The notes under the pieces: model-generated
Told to the model about the DNA's origin: nothing
The model's database searches: none
Seen by the model: only the letters and a program-made list of their open reading frames with translations
DNA from: Microbacteriaceae bacterium PS02333
Lineage (GTDB): Bacteria > Actinomycetota > Actinomycetes > Actinomycetales > Microbacteriaceae
Reading direction: 5' to 3'
Assembly: GCA_029959665.1 (NCBI GenBank)
Contig: JASCOI010000023.1
Span: 1 to 34,396 of the forward strand
Length of the DNA: 34,396 nt
Shown: in pieces, positions 7,635 through 17,300 of the stretch
Numbering within the stretch: position 1 is the first letter of the stretch
How the letters are laid out: each line of letters starts with the position of its first letter
Position numbers and translations under genes: made by a program

Positions 7635-8011
7635 GCCGTGTCCCCTGTTCCTTCCAACACCACGAACGCCGTGGCGATCCCTCCATCATGGGACAGCGAC
7701 AGGTGCACGCTTGTGACCCCACGCGCATCGGCCACCTGCCGCGCCTGCTGGTGCAGCGTCAGCGACGGGTTCCGCTGGTCGTCGGAGACGACCTCGAGGT
7801 CCTGCCAGCTCAACCCCGCGCTCGACCCGAACGCCTTGATCAGGGCCTCCTTCGCGGCGAACCGCGCCGCGAGCGACGCGATCGGCCGGGGTTCGTCGTC
7901 CCGGAGCAGCTCCCGTGACGTGAACAGGCGCGTGCGCATGGCGGGCGTGCGTTCGAGCACCCGCTCGAACCGCGAGAGGTCGACGACGTCGACCCCGATC
8001 CCGATGATCAC
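7631..8011 (-). CDS. acpS: Holo-[acyl-carrier-protein] synthase AcpS
   Basis: AcpS transfers 4'-phosphopantetheine from CoA to the serine of acyl carrier protein, producing active ACP in the cytoplasm. The product is 126 residues, a usual length. The N-terminal IIGIGVDVVDLSRF contains the metal ligand Asp8, and RFAAKEALIKAFG contains the second ligand Glu55. The C-terminal VHLSLSHDGGIATAFVVLE closes the fold. The GTG start gives the canonical N-terminus; the upstream Ser/Arg-rich frame is antisense-like shadow inside glmS. It lies 7 bases after the glmS stop, so it is in the same transcript. CoaA, an enzyme supplying the CoA pathway, is encoded nearby but on the opposite strand. Confidence 0.95.
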   Translation of the reverse strand: MIIGIGVDVVDLSRFERVLERTPAMRTRLFTSRELLRDDEPRPIASLAARFAAKEALIKAFGSSAGLSWQDLEVVSDDQRNPSLTLHQQARQVADARGVTSVHLSLSHDGGIATAFVVLEGTGDTA

Positions 8012-8018
8012 CGTCCGA

Positions 8019-9866
8019 CTACTCGACGGTGACCGACTTCGCGAGGTTGCGCGGCTGGTCGACGTCGAGGCCCTTGGCCGCGGCGAGTTCCATGCCGAAC
8101 ATGTGCAGCGGCGCGACCGCGAGCAGCGGCTCGAACAGCGGGGTCGCAAGCGGGATGCGGAGGACCTCGTCGGCGAACGGCAGCACCGCGGCGTCGCCCT
8201 CTTCGGCGATCGCGATCACCCGGGCACCGCGCGCGCGGATCTCCTGGATGTTCGACACCACCTTCGGGTGCAGCGAGCGGGCGTCACGGGGCGACGGCAC
8301 GATGACGAAGACGATCTGGCCCGGTTCGATGAGCGCGATCGGACCGTGCTTCAGCTCACCGGCGGCGAAGCCCTCGGCGTGGATGTACGCGAGCTCCTTG
8401 AGCTTCAGCGCGCCTTCGAGGGCGATCGGGTACCCGACGTGGCGACCGAGGAACAGCACGCTCCGGGTGTCGGCCATCCACTTCGCGAGCTCGGCGACCC
8501 CGGAGGCGTCCTCGATGGTCTGCTGCAGCTTCGGCGCGAGCGACTCGAGCTCCGCGACCTGCTCGGCGATCTGCTCGGTCGTCAGCGTGCCGCGGAGGGT
8601 CGCGAGGTGCAGCCCGAGCAGGTACAGCGCGACGCCCTGCGCGAGGAACGCCTTCGTCGACGCGACCGCGACCTCGGGGCCGGCGTGCGTGTAGATCACG
8701 GCGTCGGACTCGCGCGGGATCGTGGCGCCCTGGGTGTTGCAGATCGAGAGGACCTGCGCACCCTGCTCACGTGCGTACTTGACCGCCATCAGCGTGTCCA
8801 TCGTCTCGCCGGACTGGCTGATCGACACGACGAGCGTGCGCTCGTTCAACACCGGGTCGCGGTAGCGGAACTCGTGCGCGAGCTCGACCTCCACCGGGAT
8901 GCGGGCCCACTGCTCGATGGCGTACTTGCCGAGGATGCCGGCGTAGGCGGCGGTGCCGCAGGCGATGACGATGACGCGGTCGACCTGCTGCAGGCGCTCG
9001 GCGATCGGGTCGAGGTCGGTGAGCGTGACGGCGCCGTCGTGCACGCGGCCGAGGATGGTCTTCGCGACCGCCTCCGGCTCCTCGCTGATCTCCTTCGCCA
9101 TGAAGGAGGACCAGCCGCCCTTGTCCGCGGCCGACGCGTCCCAGTTCACCTCGAACTCGTTGCGGTCGGCAGGGGTGCCGTCGAAGTGGATGACGTCGAC
9201 GCCGTCGGGGCGGATCGTGGCGATCTCGTCCTGCCCGATCGACAGCGCGCGCTGCGTGTACGCGACGAACGCGGCGACGTCGGAGCCCATGAAGTTCTCG
9301 CCGTCGCCGAGCCCGACCACCAGGGGCGAGTTCCGGCGGGCGCCGACGACGACGCCGGGCTGGTCGGCGTGCACGACGAGGAGCGTGAACGCGCCCTCGA
9401 GCCGCTGCACGGTCTGCTGCATCGCGATCGTCAGGTCGCCGGTCTCGCGGAACGCCCGGGCGACGAGGTGCGCCGCGACCTCGGAGTCGGTCTCGCTGAG
9501 GAACACGACGCCCTCGGCCGCGAGTTCGTCGCGGAGCGCGGAGAAGTTCTCGATGATGCCGTTGTGGATGAGCGCGAGCTTGCCGTCGTCGGCGAGGTGC
9601 GGGTGCGCGTTCTCGTCCGTGGGACCGCCGTGGGTCGCCCAGCGGGTGTGCCCGATGCCCGTCCCGCCGTCGGCGATGGGGTGCTCGTCGAGCTCGTCGA
9701 CGAGGGCCTGCAGCTTGCCGGCCTTCTTCGCCGAGGACAGGTCGCCTGCCGGGTCGATGACCGCGATGCCGGCCGAGTCGTACCCGCGGTACTCGAGCCG
9801 ACGGAGTCCACCGAGGAGCACGTCCGTGCTGCTGTTGGTGCCGACGTAGCCCACGATTCCACACAT
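8019..9866 (-). CDS. glmS: Glutamine--fructose-6-phosphate aminotransferase GlmS
   Basis: GlmS makes glucosamine-6-phosphate from fructose-6-phosphate and glutamine, the first committed step to UDP-GlcNAc and peptidoglycan. The product is 615 residues. It begins MCGIVGYVG, with the N-terminal nucleophile Cys exposed after Met removal. The N-terminal glutaminase domain (about 1-240, with EYRGYDSAG and HTRWATHGGP) is followed by two SIS sugar-isomerase domains (SISQSGETMDT and the C-terminal AAKGLDVDQPRNLAKSVTVE). It heads the glmS-acpS-alr2-alr1-tsaE operon. A TAGGAT box 7 bases before the ATG with no Shine-Dalgarno suggests leaderless translation. No glmS ribozyme is visible, as expected outside Firmicutes. 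GlmM for the next step is encoded 1.7 kb away. Confidence 0.98.
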   Translation of the reverse strand: MCGIVGYVGTNSSTDVLLGGLRRLEYRGYDSAGIAVIDPAGDLSSAKKAGKLQALVDELDEHPIADGGTGIGHTRWATHGGPTDENAHPHLADDGKLALIHNGIIENFSALRDELAAEGVVFLSETDSEVAAHLVARAFRETGDLTIAMQQTVQRLEGAFTLLVVHADQPGVVVGARRNSPLVVGLGDGENFMGSDVAAFVAYTQRALSIGQDEIATIRPDGVDVIHFDGTPADRNEFEVNWDASAADKGGWSSFMAKEISEEPEAVAKTILGRVHDGAVTLTDLDPIAERLQQVDRVIVIACGTAAYAGILGKYAIEQWARIPVEVELAHEFRYRDPVLNERTLVVSISQSGETMDTLMAVKYAREQGAQVLSICNTQGATIPRESDAVIYTHAGPEVAVASTKAFLAQGVALYLLGLHLATLRGTLTTEQIAEQVAELESLAPKLQQTIEDASGVAELAKWMADTRSVLFLGRHVGYPIALEGALKLKELAYIHAEGFAAGELKHGPIALIEPGQIVFVIVPSPRDARSLHPKVVSNIQEIRARGARVIAIAEEGDAAVLPFADEVLRIPLATPLFEPLLAVAPLHMFGMELAAAKGLDVDQPRNLAKSVTVE

Positions 9867-9879
9867 GGGACCGATCCTA
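9864..9879 (-). promoter_or_regulatory. -10 box and leaderless start of glmS
   Basis: Minus-strand TAGGAT (9874-9879) is followed by 7 bases and the ATG (9864-9866). There is no Shine-Dalgarno. It is back to back with the gpx promoter; the two start codons are only 72 bases apart. Confidence 0.6.
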
Positions 9880-9925
9880 CGATGCGGCTCGGCCCGCTCC
9901 CTGCGAGGCCGCGGATCGTGCGGGA

Positions 9926-9941
9926 TACCGTGATCGTCATG
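9926..9941 (+). promoter_or_regulatory. -10 box and leaderless start of the gpx-like gene
   Basis: TACCGT (9926-9931) is followed by 7 bases and ATG (9939-9941), with no Shine-Dalgarno. An upstream in-frame GTG at 9930 would overlap the -10 box itself, which supports the ATG. Confidence 0.6.
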
Positions 9942-10424
9942 GGACGTTTCGACGCAATCGACATCACGACGCTGCACGGTGAGCACACCACGTTCGGCGC
10001 CTACGCGGACAAGGCGGTGCTCGTGGTGAACGTGGCGTCGCGCTGCGGTCTCGCACCGCAGTACGAGCAGCTCGAGGAGCTGCAGAAGACGTACGGCCCG
10101 CGGGGCTTCACGGTGCTCGGGTTCCCGAGCAACCAGTTCCTGCAGGAGCTCGGCTCGTCCGAGGCGATCGACGAGTACTGCTCCACCACGTGGGGCGTGA
10201 CGTTCCCGATGTCCGAGAAGGTCAAGGTGAACGGCGGTGGCGCGCACCCGCTCTACAAGGAGCTCAAGCAGACGCCGGACGCCGCCGGCAAGGCCGGTCG
10301 CGTGATCTGGAACTTCGAGAAGTTCCTGGTGGCGCCGGACGGCACCGTCACGCGGTTCCGCCCGACGACGAAGCCGGACGCGCCAGAGGTGATCGCGGCC
10401 ATCGAGGCGGCCCTGCCCGCCTGA
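9939..10424 (+). CDS. Glutathione peroxidase-like thiol peroxidase (Cys form)
   Basis: The product is 161 residues, a typical bacterial GPx-like length. The peroxidatic cysteine is Cys36 in NVASRCGL; the catalytic glutamine is in GFPSNQF (Gln66), and Trp124-Asn125 are in WNFEKFLV, completing the usual tetrad. Cys81 ([14 protein letters not shown]) lies near the family's resolving region. The enzyme reduces H2O2 or organic hydroperoxides in the cytoplasm. Actinobacteria generally lack glutathione, so thioredoxin or mycoredoxin is the likely donor, which is family knowledge. It is divergent from glmS and followed 79 bases later by coaA, which has its own promoter. There is no selenocysteine codon. 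Confidence 0.93.
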   Translation: MGRFDAIDITTLHGEHTTFGAYADKAVLVVNVASRCGLAPQYEQLEELQKTYGPRGFTVLGFPSNQFLQELGSSEAIDEYCSTTWGVTFPMSEKVKVNGGGAHPLYKELKQTPDAAGKAGRVIWNFEKFLVAPDGTVTRFRPTTKPDAPEVIAAIEAALPA

Positions 10425-10490
10425 GCGGGCTCCGGACTGGAGGCTCGGTGCAGGTCCGCCGCGTCGCCCACGTACACCGCGCCTCCCGTC

Positions 10491-10506
10491 TACGCTCGTT
10501 CCCATG
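10491..10506 (+). promoter_or_regulatory. -10 box and leaderless start of coaA
   Basis: TACGCT (10491-10496) is followed by 7 bases and ATG (10504-10506). No Shine-Dalgarno precedes the ATG. The -35 region is not recognisable. Confidence 0.6.
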
Positions 10507-11448
10507 CCGATCCCGGAGACCGCCGTCGCGCACCCCACCCCCTTCGTGGAGATCCCCCGCGGGGAGTGGTCGCAGCTCGCGCCCAAGGAGCACCTCTCCC
10601 TGACCGAGACGGAGATCGTGCAGCTGCGCGGCCTCGGTGACCGCCTCGACATGCAGGAGGTGCAGGAGGTCTACCTCCCCCTCTCCCGCCTGCTCACGCT
10701 CTACGCCGCCGGCGCGCGGAACCTGCACGCGGAGACGAGCCGCTTCCTCGGCGAACGGGCCGGGCGCACGCCGTTCGTCATCGGCGTCGCGGGCTCGGTC
10801 GCCGTCGGCAAGTCGACCGTCGCACGACTGCTGCGCGAACTCACGAAGCGCTGGCCGGACACCCCGCGCGTGGAGCTCGTCACGACGGACGGGTTCCTGT
10901 ACCCGAACGCCGAGCTCGAGCGCCGCGGGATCATGGACCGGAAGGGCTTCCCGGAGTCCTACGACCGCCGCTCCCTGCTGCGCTTCGTCAGCCAGGTGAA
11001 GAGCGGGGCGACCGAGGTCCGAGCGCCGTACTACTCGCACCTCGTCTACGACATCGTGCCGAACGCCGAGATCGTCGTGCGGCAGCCGGACATCCTCATC
11101 GTGGAGGGCCTCAACGTGCTCGCGCCGCCGGTGCACGGGCGCCTGGCACTGTCGGACCTCTTCGACTTCACCATCTACGTCGACGCGAAGACCAAGGACA
11201 TCGAGTCCTGGTACGTCGACCGCTTCCTCGCCCTGCAAGAGGAAGCGTTCTCGAGCCCCGACTCGTTCTTCCACCGGTTCGCGTCCCTGTCCCGGTCGGA
11301 CGCCGTGGAGACGGCGACCCAGGTGTGGCGCGCGATCAACGAGCCGAACCTCGTCGAGAACGTGCTCCCCACGCGCTCCCGGGCGACCCTCGTGCTGAAG
11401 AAGGCCGCCGACCACAAGGTCTCGTCGGTCTTGCTCCGCAAGATCTGA
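10504..11448 (+). CDS. coaA: Type I pantothenate kinase CoaA
   Basis: CoaA phosphorylates pantothenate, the first and usually rate-limiting step of coenzyme A synthesis. The product is 314 residues, normal for the type I (PanK-I) family. The P-loop is GSVAVGKST at 97-105, followed by the family motifs [20 protein letters not shown] and [13 protein letters not shown], then the region YSHLVYDI. It ends with [11 protein letters not shown], the expected C-terminus. Type I kinases are feedback-inhibited by CoA. It is transcribed alone and ends at a strong bidirectional hairpin shared with the convergent glmM. Confidence 0.97.
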   Translation: MPIPETAVAHPTPFVEIPRGEWSQLAPKEHLSLTETEIVQLRGLGDRLDMQEVQEVYLPLSRLLTLYAAGARNLHAETSRFLGERAGRTPFVIGVAGSVAVGKSTVARLLRELTKRWPDTPRVELVTTDGFLYPNAELERRGIMDRKGFPESYDRRSLLRFVSQVKSGATEVRAPYYSHLVYDIVPNAEIVVRQPDILIVEGLNVLAPPVHGRLALSDLFDFTIYVDAKTKDIESWYVDRFLALQEEAFSSPDSFFHRFASLSRSDAVETATQVWRAINEPNLVENVLPTRSRATLVLKKAADHKVSSVLLRKI

Positions 11449-11487
11449 CGCGGGCTGGGCCGGTCCGGGCGTCCCTGGTTCCGTTCG

Positions 11488-11545
11488 CACAACGAAAAGC
11501 ACCCCGCACCACGTGAACACGTGGTGCGGGGTGCTTTCGGTTGTG
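11488..11545. terminator. Bidirectional hairpin terminator coaA / glmM
   Basis: This is an almost perfect inverted repeat with 28-base arms (11488-11515 and 11518-11545) and only two mismatched pairs. It is centred on CACGTG-type arms with a very short central gap, so a few central pairs must open to form the loop. It lies between the stops of convergent coaA and glmM. The inner AAAGC and GCTTT edges give short A- or T-rich flanks in both directions. Confidence 0.85.
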
Positions 11546-11580
11546 CGAGAGCGAAGCGCGCCGCCCCCGGCCGGACGCCC

Positions 11581-12954
11581 CTACGCGGCGTCGAGCGCCA
11601 AGCGGTCCGACACGACCGCGGCGAGCTCCTCGGCGATGCGCTGGGCGTCGTCCTGGGAAGCGGCCTCGACCATGACGCGGACGACGGGCTCGGTGCCCGA
11701 GGGACGCAGCAGCACGCGGCCGGTGTCACCGAGCGACTCGGTGGCCGATGCGACGGCGTCCTGCACGCCCTGGTCCGCCAGGCCGTGCCGGTCGACGCCC
11801 TTCACGTTGAGCAGCACCTGCGGGAACACGGTCATGCACGACGCGAGTTCGCCGAGCGTCTTGCCGGTGCGCGCCATCTCGGCGACGAGGTGCAGCCCGG
11901 TGAGGATGCCGTCACCCGTCGTGGCGTACTCCTGGAAGATGATGTGCCCGGACTGCTCGCCACCGAGCGAGAAGCCGCCGGCGTTCATCTTCTCGAGCAC
12001 GTAGCGATCGCCCACTCCGGCCTCGATCACGGTGATGCCCGCGTCGGCCATGGCGCGCTTGAGTCCGAGGTTCGACATCACCGTCGCGACGAGCGTGTCG
12101 TCCTTCAGGTGCCCGCGCTCCTGCAACGACAGCGCGAGGATCGCCATGATCTGGTCGCCGTCGATCGCGTTGCCGTCGGCGTCCACCGCGAGGCAGCGGT
12201 CCGCGTCGCCGTCGTGGGCGATGCCGACGTCGGCGCCGTGCTCGAGCACCGCACGCGCGAGGTTGTCGATGTGCGTGGACCCGACGCCGTCGTTGATGTT
12301 GATACCGTCGGGGTCGGCGCCGATCAGCGTGACCTTGGCGCCCGCGTTGACGAACACCTCTGGCGAGACGCCGGCAGCGGCACCGTTCGCACAGTCGAGC
12401 ACGACGTGCAGCCCGTCGAGACGGTGCGGCAGCGTGCCGAGCAGGTGCACGACGTAGCGGTCCTCGGCGTCGGCGAACCGGGTGATCCGGCCGACGTCGG
12501 CGCCGGTGGGGGTCGGCGCCGAGTGGTCGTGCATCGCGGCTTCGATGCGGTCCTCGACCTCGTCGGGGAGCTTCCGTCCGCCCGCTGCGAAGAACTTGAT
12601 CCCGTTGTCCGGCGCCGGGTTGTGCGACGCGGAGATCATCACGCCGAAGTCGGCGTCGACGTCCGCGACGAGGAACGCGGCAGCGGGGGTGGGGATGACC
12701 CCGGCGTCGAGCACGTCGACGCCGGCGGAGGCGAGCCCGGCCGCGACAGCGGCACCGAGGAACTCGCCGGAGACGCGCGGGTCGCGCGCCAGGACCGCGC
12801 GGGGGCGCGGTCGACCGGACGCCCGTCGGGCGTCAGCGTGGTGTCCGTGTGTGAGAACGGCCGCGCTCGCCTGGGCAAGACCCAGTGCGAGCGCGGCCGT
12901 CAGCTCGCCGTTGGCGAGACCACGAACCCCGTCGGTACCGAACAGACGCGGCAT
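11581..12954 (-). CDS. glmM: Phosphoglucosamine mutase GlmM
   Basis: GlmM converts glucosamine-6-phosphate to glucosamine-1-phosphate for UDP-GlcNAc synthesis. The product is 457 residues. The N-terminus [12 protein letters not shown] is canonical. The phosphoserine loop is SASHNP with Ser110, the metal loop is HDGDADRCL, the sugar-binding loop is GEQSGH, and [12 protein letters not shown] is the phosphate-binding loop. A short Arg/Pro-rich insertion (about 40-55) makes it slightly longer than usual. The ATG is chosen by homology; 33 extra upstream codons would overlap rpsI. It follows rpsI by 22 bases, the conserved rplM-rpsI-glmM order of Actinobacteria, linking cell-wall precursor supply to ribosome synthesis. 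Confidence 0.97.
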   Translation of the reverse strand: MPRLFGTDGVRGLANGELTAALALGLAQASAAVLTHGHHADARRASGRPRPRAVLARDPRVSGEFLGAAVAAGLASAGVDVLDAGVIPTPAAAFLVADVDADFGVMISASHNPAPDNGIKFFAAGGRKLPDEVEDRIEAAMHDHSAPTPTGADVGRITRFADAEDRYVVHLLGTLPHRLDGLHVVLDCANGAAAGVSPEVFVNAGAKVTLIGADPDGININDGVGSTHIDNLARAVLEHGADVGIAHDGDADRCLAVDADGNAIDGDQIMAILALSLQERGHLKDDTLVATVMSNLGLKRAMADAGITVIEAGVGDRYVLEKMNAGGFSLGGEQSGHIIFQEYATTGDGILTGLHLVAEMARTGKTLGELASCMTVFPQVLLNVKGVDRHGLADQGVQDAVASATESLGDTGRVLLRPSGTEPVVRVMVEAASQDDAQRIAEELAAVVSDRLALDAA

Positions 12955-12976
12955 TGCGATCTTCAGCCGGTGACGA

Positions 12977-13462
12977 CTAGCGCTTCGAGAACTGCGAAGC
13001 CTTGCGGGCCTTCTTGAGACCGGCCTTCTTGCGCTCGATGACGCGGGCGTCACGGGTGAGGAAGCCGGCCTTCTTGAGGGTGGCGCGGTTGTTCTCGCGG
13101 TCGATCTCGTTCAGCGTGCGCGCGATCGCGAGGCGGAGGGCACCGGCCTGACCCGAGGGGCCACCGCCCGTGATGCGGGCGGTCACGTCGTAGGCGCCGA
13201 GGAGCTCGAGCACCTTGAACGGGTCGTTGATGAGCTGCTGGTGCAGCTTGTTCGGGAAGTAGTCCTCCAGCGAACGGCCGTTCACCGTGAACGAGCCGGA
13301 GCCCGGAACGAGGCGAACGCGCGCGATGGCCTCCTTGCGGCGCCCGACGGCACCGCCGGAGACGTTGAGGATCTGACGGGGAGCGGCCTCGGCAGCGGCG
13401 GGTGCGCTCTCCGTGGTGAAGCTCTCCGGGGTCTGGTCGAGGGAATCAGCGATCTGAGCCAT
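12977..13462 (-). CDS. rpsI: 30S ribosomal protein S9
   Basis: S9 (uS9) of the small subunit contacts P-site tRNA through its C-terminal tail. The product is 161 residues. A variable Ala/Glu/Pro-rich extension (about 1-30), common in Actinobacteria, precedes the core, which includes [27 protein letters not shown] and [17 protein letters not shown]. The protein ends [12 protein letters not shown], the characteristic basic tail finishing in Lys-Arg. It is cotranscribed with rplM, 37 bases upstream. Confidence 0.98.
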   Translation of the reverse strand: MAQIADSLDQTPESFTTESAPAAAEAAPRQILNVSGGAVGRRKEAIARVRLVPGSGSFTVNGRSLEDYFPNKLHQQLINDPFKVLELLGAYDVTARITGGGPSGQAGALRLAIARTLNEIDRENNRATLKKAGFLTRDARVIERKKAGLKKARKASQFSKR

Positions 13463-13499
13463 GAGTTTCTCTATGTCCTTGAAGTCGTCGTGGCCGGAA

Positions 13500-13946
13500 C
13501 TACTGTGCGACCTGGTCGAAGGTGTACGCCTTGGGCTGCTGCGCGGAGTGCGGGTGCTCCGCGCCGGCGTAGACCTTCAGCTTCTTGAGCTGCTCGCGAC
13601 CGAGGGTGTTCTTCGGCAGCATGCCGCGGATCGCCTTCTCGACGGCGCGGGTGGGGTGCTTCTCGAGCATCTCCGGGTAGGAGGTCGCCGTGAGGCCGCC
13701 CGGGTAGCCCGAGTGGCGGTAGTAGACCTTCTTCGCGAGCTTGGAGCCGGTGAGGGCGACCTTGTCCGCGTTCACGATGATGACGTAGTCACCCATGTCC
13801 ATGTGCTGGGCGAAGGTGGCCTTGTGCTTGCCGCGCAGGAGCGCCGCGGCGTGGGTGGCGAGACGGCCGAGGACGACGTCGGTCGCGTCGATGACGATCC
13901 AGTCGTGCTGGACGTCTGCCGGCTTCGGTGAGAACGTGCGAGTCAC
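13500..13946 (-). CDS. rplM: 50S ribosomal protein L13
   Basis: L13 (uL13) is an early assembly protein of the large subunit. The product is 148 residues. It shows [58 protein letters not shown], and [21 protein letters not shown], all diagnostic. The GTG start is chosen by homology because no clear Shine-Dalgarno lies in front of it; more upstream codons are unrelated. It heads rplM-rpsI-glmM. A strong promoter lies about 135 bases upstream, leaving a long untranslated leader that could carry control. Confidence 0.97.
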   Translation of the reverse strand: MTRTFSPKPADVQHDWIVIDATDVVLGRLATHAAALLRGKHKATFAQHMDMGDYVIIVNADKVALTGSKLAKKVYYRHSGYPGGLTATSYPEMLEKHPTRAVEKAIRGMLPKNTLGREQLKKLKVYAGAEHPHSAQQPKAYTFDQVAQ

Positions 13947-14086
13947 AGGAGTGCTGCTTTCGTGTCGAGGTGAGGAGTCCGTGAATCCCGCTCCGGTCGG
14001 GGTTCCCCGCGGCAGAAGCCGGCGGAACGCCCGGGTGGAGGGCTCATCTGACTGTCCGGCGCACACGGCGCGCAGACCAAGGTGAG

Positions 14087-14116
14087 AGCCTACCGGACCG
14101 GCCTCCCGCTGGTCAA
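14087..14116 (-). promoter_or_regulatory. Sigma-70-type promoter of rplM-rpsI-glmM
   Basis: On the minus strand a -35 TTGACC (14111-14116) and a -10 TAGGCT (14087-14092) are separated by 18 bases. Transcription should start near 14080, giving a leader of about 134 bases before the rplM GTG. It is one of the two best consensus matches in the window. Confidence 0.8.
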
Positions 14117-14146
14117 ACGCGACCGGGCCTGTTCGGGTGGCCGTCT

Positions 14147-14204
14147 CGCGCGGAGGAGGCCAAAACGCGCGTAGGAGGCCCGAACTTCCGACCACCTACG
14201 CGCG
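14147..14204. repeat. Direct and inverted repeats of a CGCGCGTAGG motif
   Basis: CGCGCGGAGGAGGCC (14147-14161) and CGCGCGTAGGAGGCC (14166-14180) differ at one base and are spaced 19 bases start to start. The complement CCTACGCGCG follows at 14195-14204, able to form a 10-bp stem with the second copy. It may be a dispersed intergenic repeat of this lineage; a genome-wide count would show this. Confidence 0.6.
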
Positions 14205-14253
14205 ATTCCGCTTCCCACCACGCGTGCCATGGGTCGAAACGCGCGCACACGGC

Positions 14254-14295
14254 GGACGGGAGGCACGGTGCCAGCTGGCACCGAGCCTCCCGTCC
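14254..14295. terminator. Palindromic terminator of the ExeM/NucH nuclease gene
   Basis: Arms of 19 bases (14254-14272 and 14277-14295) pair with a single mismatch around an AGCT loop. The structure begins 9 bases beyond the nuclease stop codon. There is no long T tract, which is usual for terminators in high-GC Actinobacteria. Confidence 0.75.
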
Positions 14296-14304
14296 GGCAC
14301 CTGG

Positions 14305-17300
14305 TTACGCGACGCTGGCGCGGCGGCGGCGTGCCACCAGCACACCGGTACCGGCAGCGAGCAGCAGCAACGCTGCGGCGATGCCACCCGTCAGGTCCGC
14401 ACCCGTGAACGCGAGCGCACCCGTGACCGGGTCGATGGTGATCGTCGTCCACCCGATGAGCGTGCCGTCGGCAGCGGTGACCGCGATGCGGTGCGACCCT
14501 GCCGGCGCATCCGCGGGGATCGTCACCCGCACCGTCCCGTCAGCAGCGACCGTCACCGTCCCCAGCAGCGTCGGCGTGGAGAACATCCACACGTTCACCC
14601 GCTGGCCCGCGTACTGCGTTCCCACACCGACCGTGATCGTCTCCCCCGGATGAGCCGACGACGGCGCCGTGACCGTTCCGCGGTTCGCGTCCGTCAGGGA
14701 CGACTCCGACGGAGCGACCGGCGTCGAACCGGCACCCGGAGTCGGGGCAGGCGTCTGACCTGCCCCCGGAGCCGTACCAGGGTCGGTCGGGTCGGTGGGA
14801 TCGGTCGGGTCCGTGCCCGGGTCGGTGGGGTCCGTGCCCGGGTCCGTCGGGGTGGTGTCGCCGGTCAGGTCGAAGCCGACCAGGATCGGGTCGTGGTCGC
14901 TCGCCCGGTAGACATCGTCGGTGTACAGGTTCGTCGCGTTGTAGTTGTAGCGGCTGTACTCCAGGGCCACCGACTCGACCGAGTTGATGTTCCAGATGTC
15001 GACACCCGTCACCGTCGCGAGTGCCGCCGGCGAGGCGAGCACGTGGTCGAGCGACCCGCTCAGGCCGCTGAACACGTACGACCACTCCGACGAGTCGAGC
15101 GCCGGCCCGAGGTCGGTGTAGCCGGCCTCGTCGAGGACGACCATCGGGTCCTCCTGGCTGTAGGCGTTGAAGTCGCCGAGCATGAACACCTTGTCGGTGC
15201 CGTACTGCGTCTGCATCTTCGTGGAGAACGCGGCGAGCGCCGTCGCCTGCTTCACGCGGTCCGCGTTCGACGCCCCCTGGCCGTCGCCCTGGTCGGCGTT
15301 CTCGCCGGTGCCGGACCCCTTCGACTTGAAGTGGTTCGCGATCACGAGGAACTCGTCGTCCACCGTGCCCCCGATCGGACGGAACGCGTCTGCGACGGGC
15401 TGGCGGGCGTTCGTGAACGCCGGGTCGATGAGGATCGTCGACTCACCCGTGGGTGCGACGCGGTCCTTCTTGTAGATGAGTGCCAGGCGGATGACGTCCT
15501 CGCTCGCGGGGAGCGTCTTCGGCGACTTCACGTACGCCCAGGTGTCGGCACCGGTCGCGGCGTTGAGCGCCCCGACGAGGGTGGCCACGGCGGCGTCACG
15601 GTCCTGGCCGAACTCGGCGGAGTTCTCGATCTCCTCGAGCGAGACGACGTCGGCCCCGAGACCGTTGATCGCCTTGACGATCTTGACCTGCTGGCGCTCG
15701 AAGTCCTCCTGCTCGGCGGCGCCACGGGCGTCGCAGCCGGAGTTCACCGTGACGGGGTCGCCGTCGCGGTCCGTGTAGTACGAGCAGCCGGTGAGCTGGT
15801 CGCCGGTCGTCGGGAAGTAGTTGAGGACGTTGAAGCCGGCGAGCTTGAGGTCGCCGCCGACGTCCTGGGGCTTCGTCGTGCGGACGTTCGAGAACGTCGC
15901 GGGCAGGTCTGTCTTGGCCGTCGCACCGGTGATCGGCGACGTCGGCTGGAACTTCCACGAGTCGTTGCGGTAGTCGAGGACGACGGGCTTTGTGAAGGTC
16001 GCCGCTGCGCCGACGGTGACGGGTCCCTGCGTCAGCCAGGACACCGGGATCGACTTGTTCGCCTGGGTCAGGAAGTTCGTGCTGCCGCCGTCGTCGAGCG
16101 TGACCTTGCGGGCGGCGTTGTCGGCCTCGACCGCCTTGGCCGCTGCACTGCCCGGTCGGGCGACCTCGGTGGGCTGGATCAGCCGCTTCGTGCCCGACGC
16201 CAGGACGATCTCGCCGTACTGGTTCGTCGTGTAGTTGTCGGCGACGGTGTAGTCGCCCTGCGGTGCGACGAGCATGCTCTCGAGCGACTCGCGCTGCGCG
16301 TCCGAGGACGGGAACGCGACCGTGGCGGCCTGCGGAGCCGGCACGGTCTCGGTGAGCTTCGTCATGCCGCCGGCGGCGACGTTCAGCTCGGTGAGGCCGT
16401 AGTACTCGCTCACCGAACCGGTCAGTTCGACGTAGTCACCCGCTGCGACCTGGGACGCGGTGGCCGAGGAGAACACGAAGATGCCGTCGGACGCGGTGTG
16501 CGTGCCGAAGTCGATCGCACCGCCGGTGCCGGGGGTCTGCACGGTGTAGCCGTTGAACCCACCGGTGGCGTACACGGCCGTGACGACACCCTTGGTGACG
16601 ACGGACTTGCCGACGTACGGCGAGGTGTCCGTCGTGCCCTGCAGCTGCGCGATGGTGACCGCCTCGGCAGGAGCACCGGGGTCCGTCGGGTCCGTCGGCG
16701 TCGCTGCCGTCTCGCCCTTCGCGTTGGTCGGGGTGAGCGTCGTCGTGACGGAGAAGTCCGCCGCGTTGTCGTCGCTGTCGACCGTGCCCTGGCGAACCAG
16801 GCCGTTCGGGACGGTGTTCCCACCGTCGACCGTGCGCACGTGCCCCTCGAAGGTGTTCGACGCACCGTAGCCGAGGAGGTCCACGACCCCCGCGGTGCCC
16901 GCCGCGATCGCGCCGGTCGGCAGGGTGAGCGCCTGGGACTGGTCGGACAGGACCAGCGTGCCCGTGGTACCCGAGGTGTTCAGGGTCGCGGTGTCGTCCG
17001 CGGCAGGCAGCTCCGCACCCGTCGCGCCGTTGCCCGCCATCGTGACGAGGAACGTCCCGTTCGCGGGGACGGTGCCCTCGAGGCCGCTCGTGCTGAACGC
17101 AGCCGAGCCGGTCGCCGAGCGGTACTGCAGCGACCAGCCGTCGACCGAGACCGGGGCGTCGGTCGGGTTCGCGATCTCGACGAACTTCTTGTTGAAGACG
17201 GCGTTCGCGCTGCCGCCCTTCAGGTAGGCCTCGGCGATGACGAGACCCGTGCCGGCGGTGTTCGCACTGGCGACGGAGACGGAGGCGAGTGGCGCTGCGA

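Larger units (their letters stand above)
13947..14304. other. 358-base intergenic region between rplM and the ExeM nuclease
   Basis: No gene is seen here. From the rplM side it holds an untranslated leader of about 134 bases on the minus strand, the rplM promoter (14087-14116), two direct copies of a 15-base motif plus an inverted partner (14147-14204), and the palindromic terminator of the nuclease gene (14254-14295). Frames through it are Arg/Gly-rich shadows. Confidence 0.7.

Noticed and set aside
9867-9938. Possible glmS ribozyme or riboswitch ahead of glmS
   Set aside because: The -10 box lies 7 bases before the ATG, leaving no leader RNA to hold one, and the 72-base gap is shared with the divergent gpx promoter.
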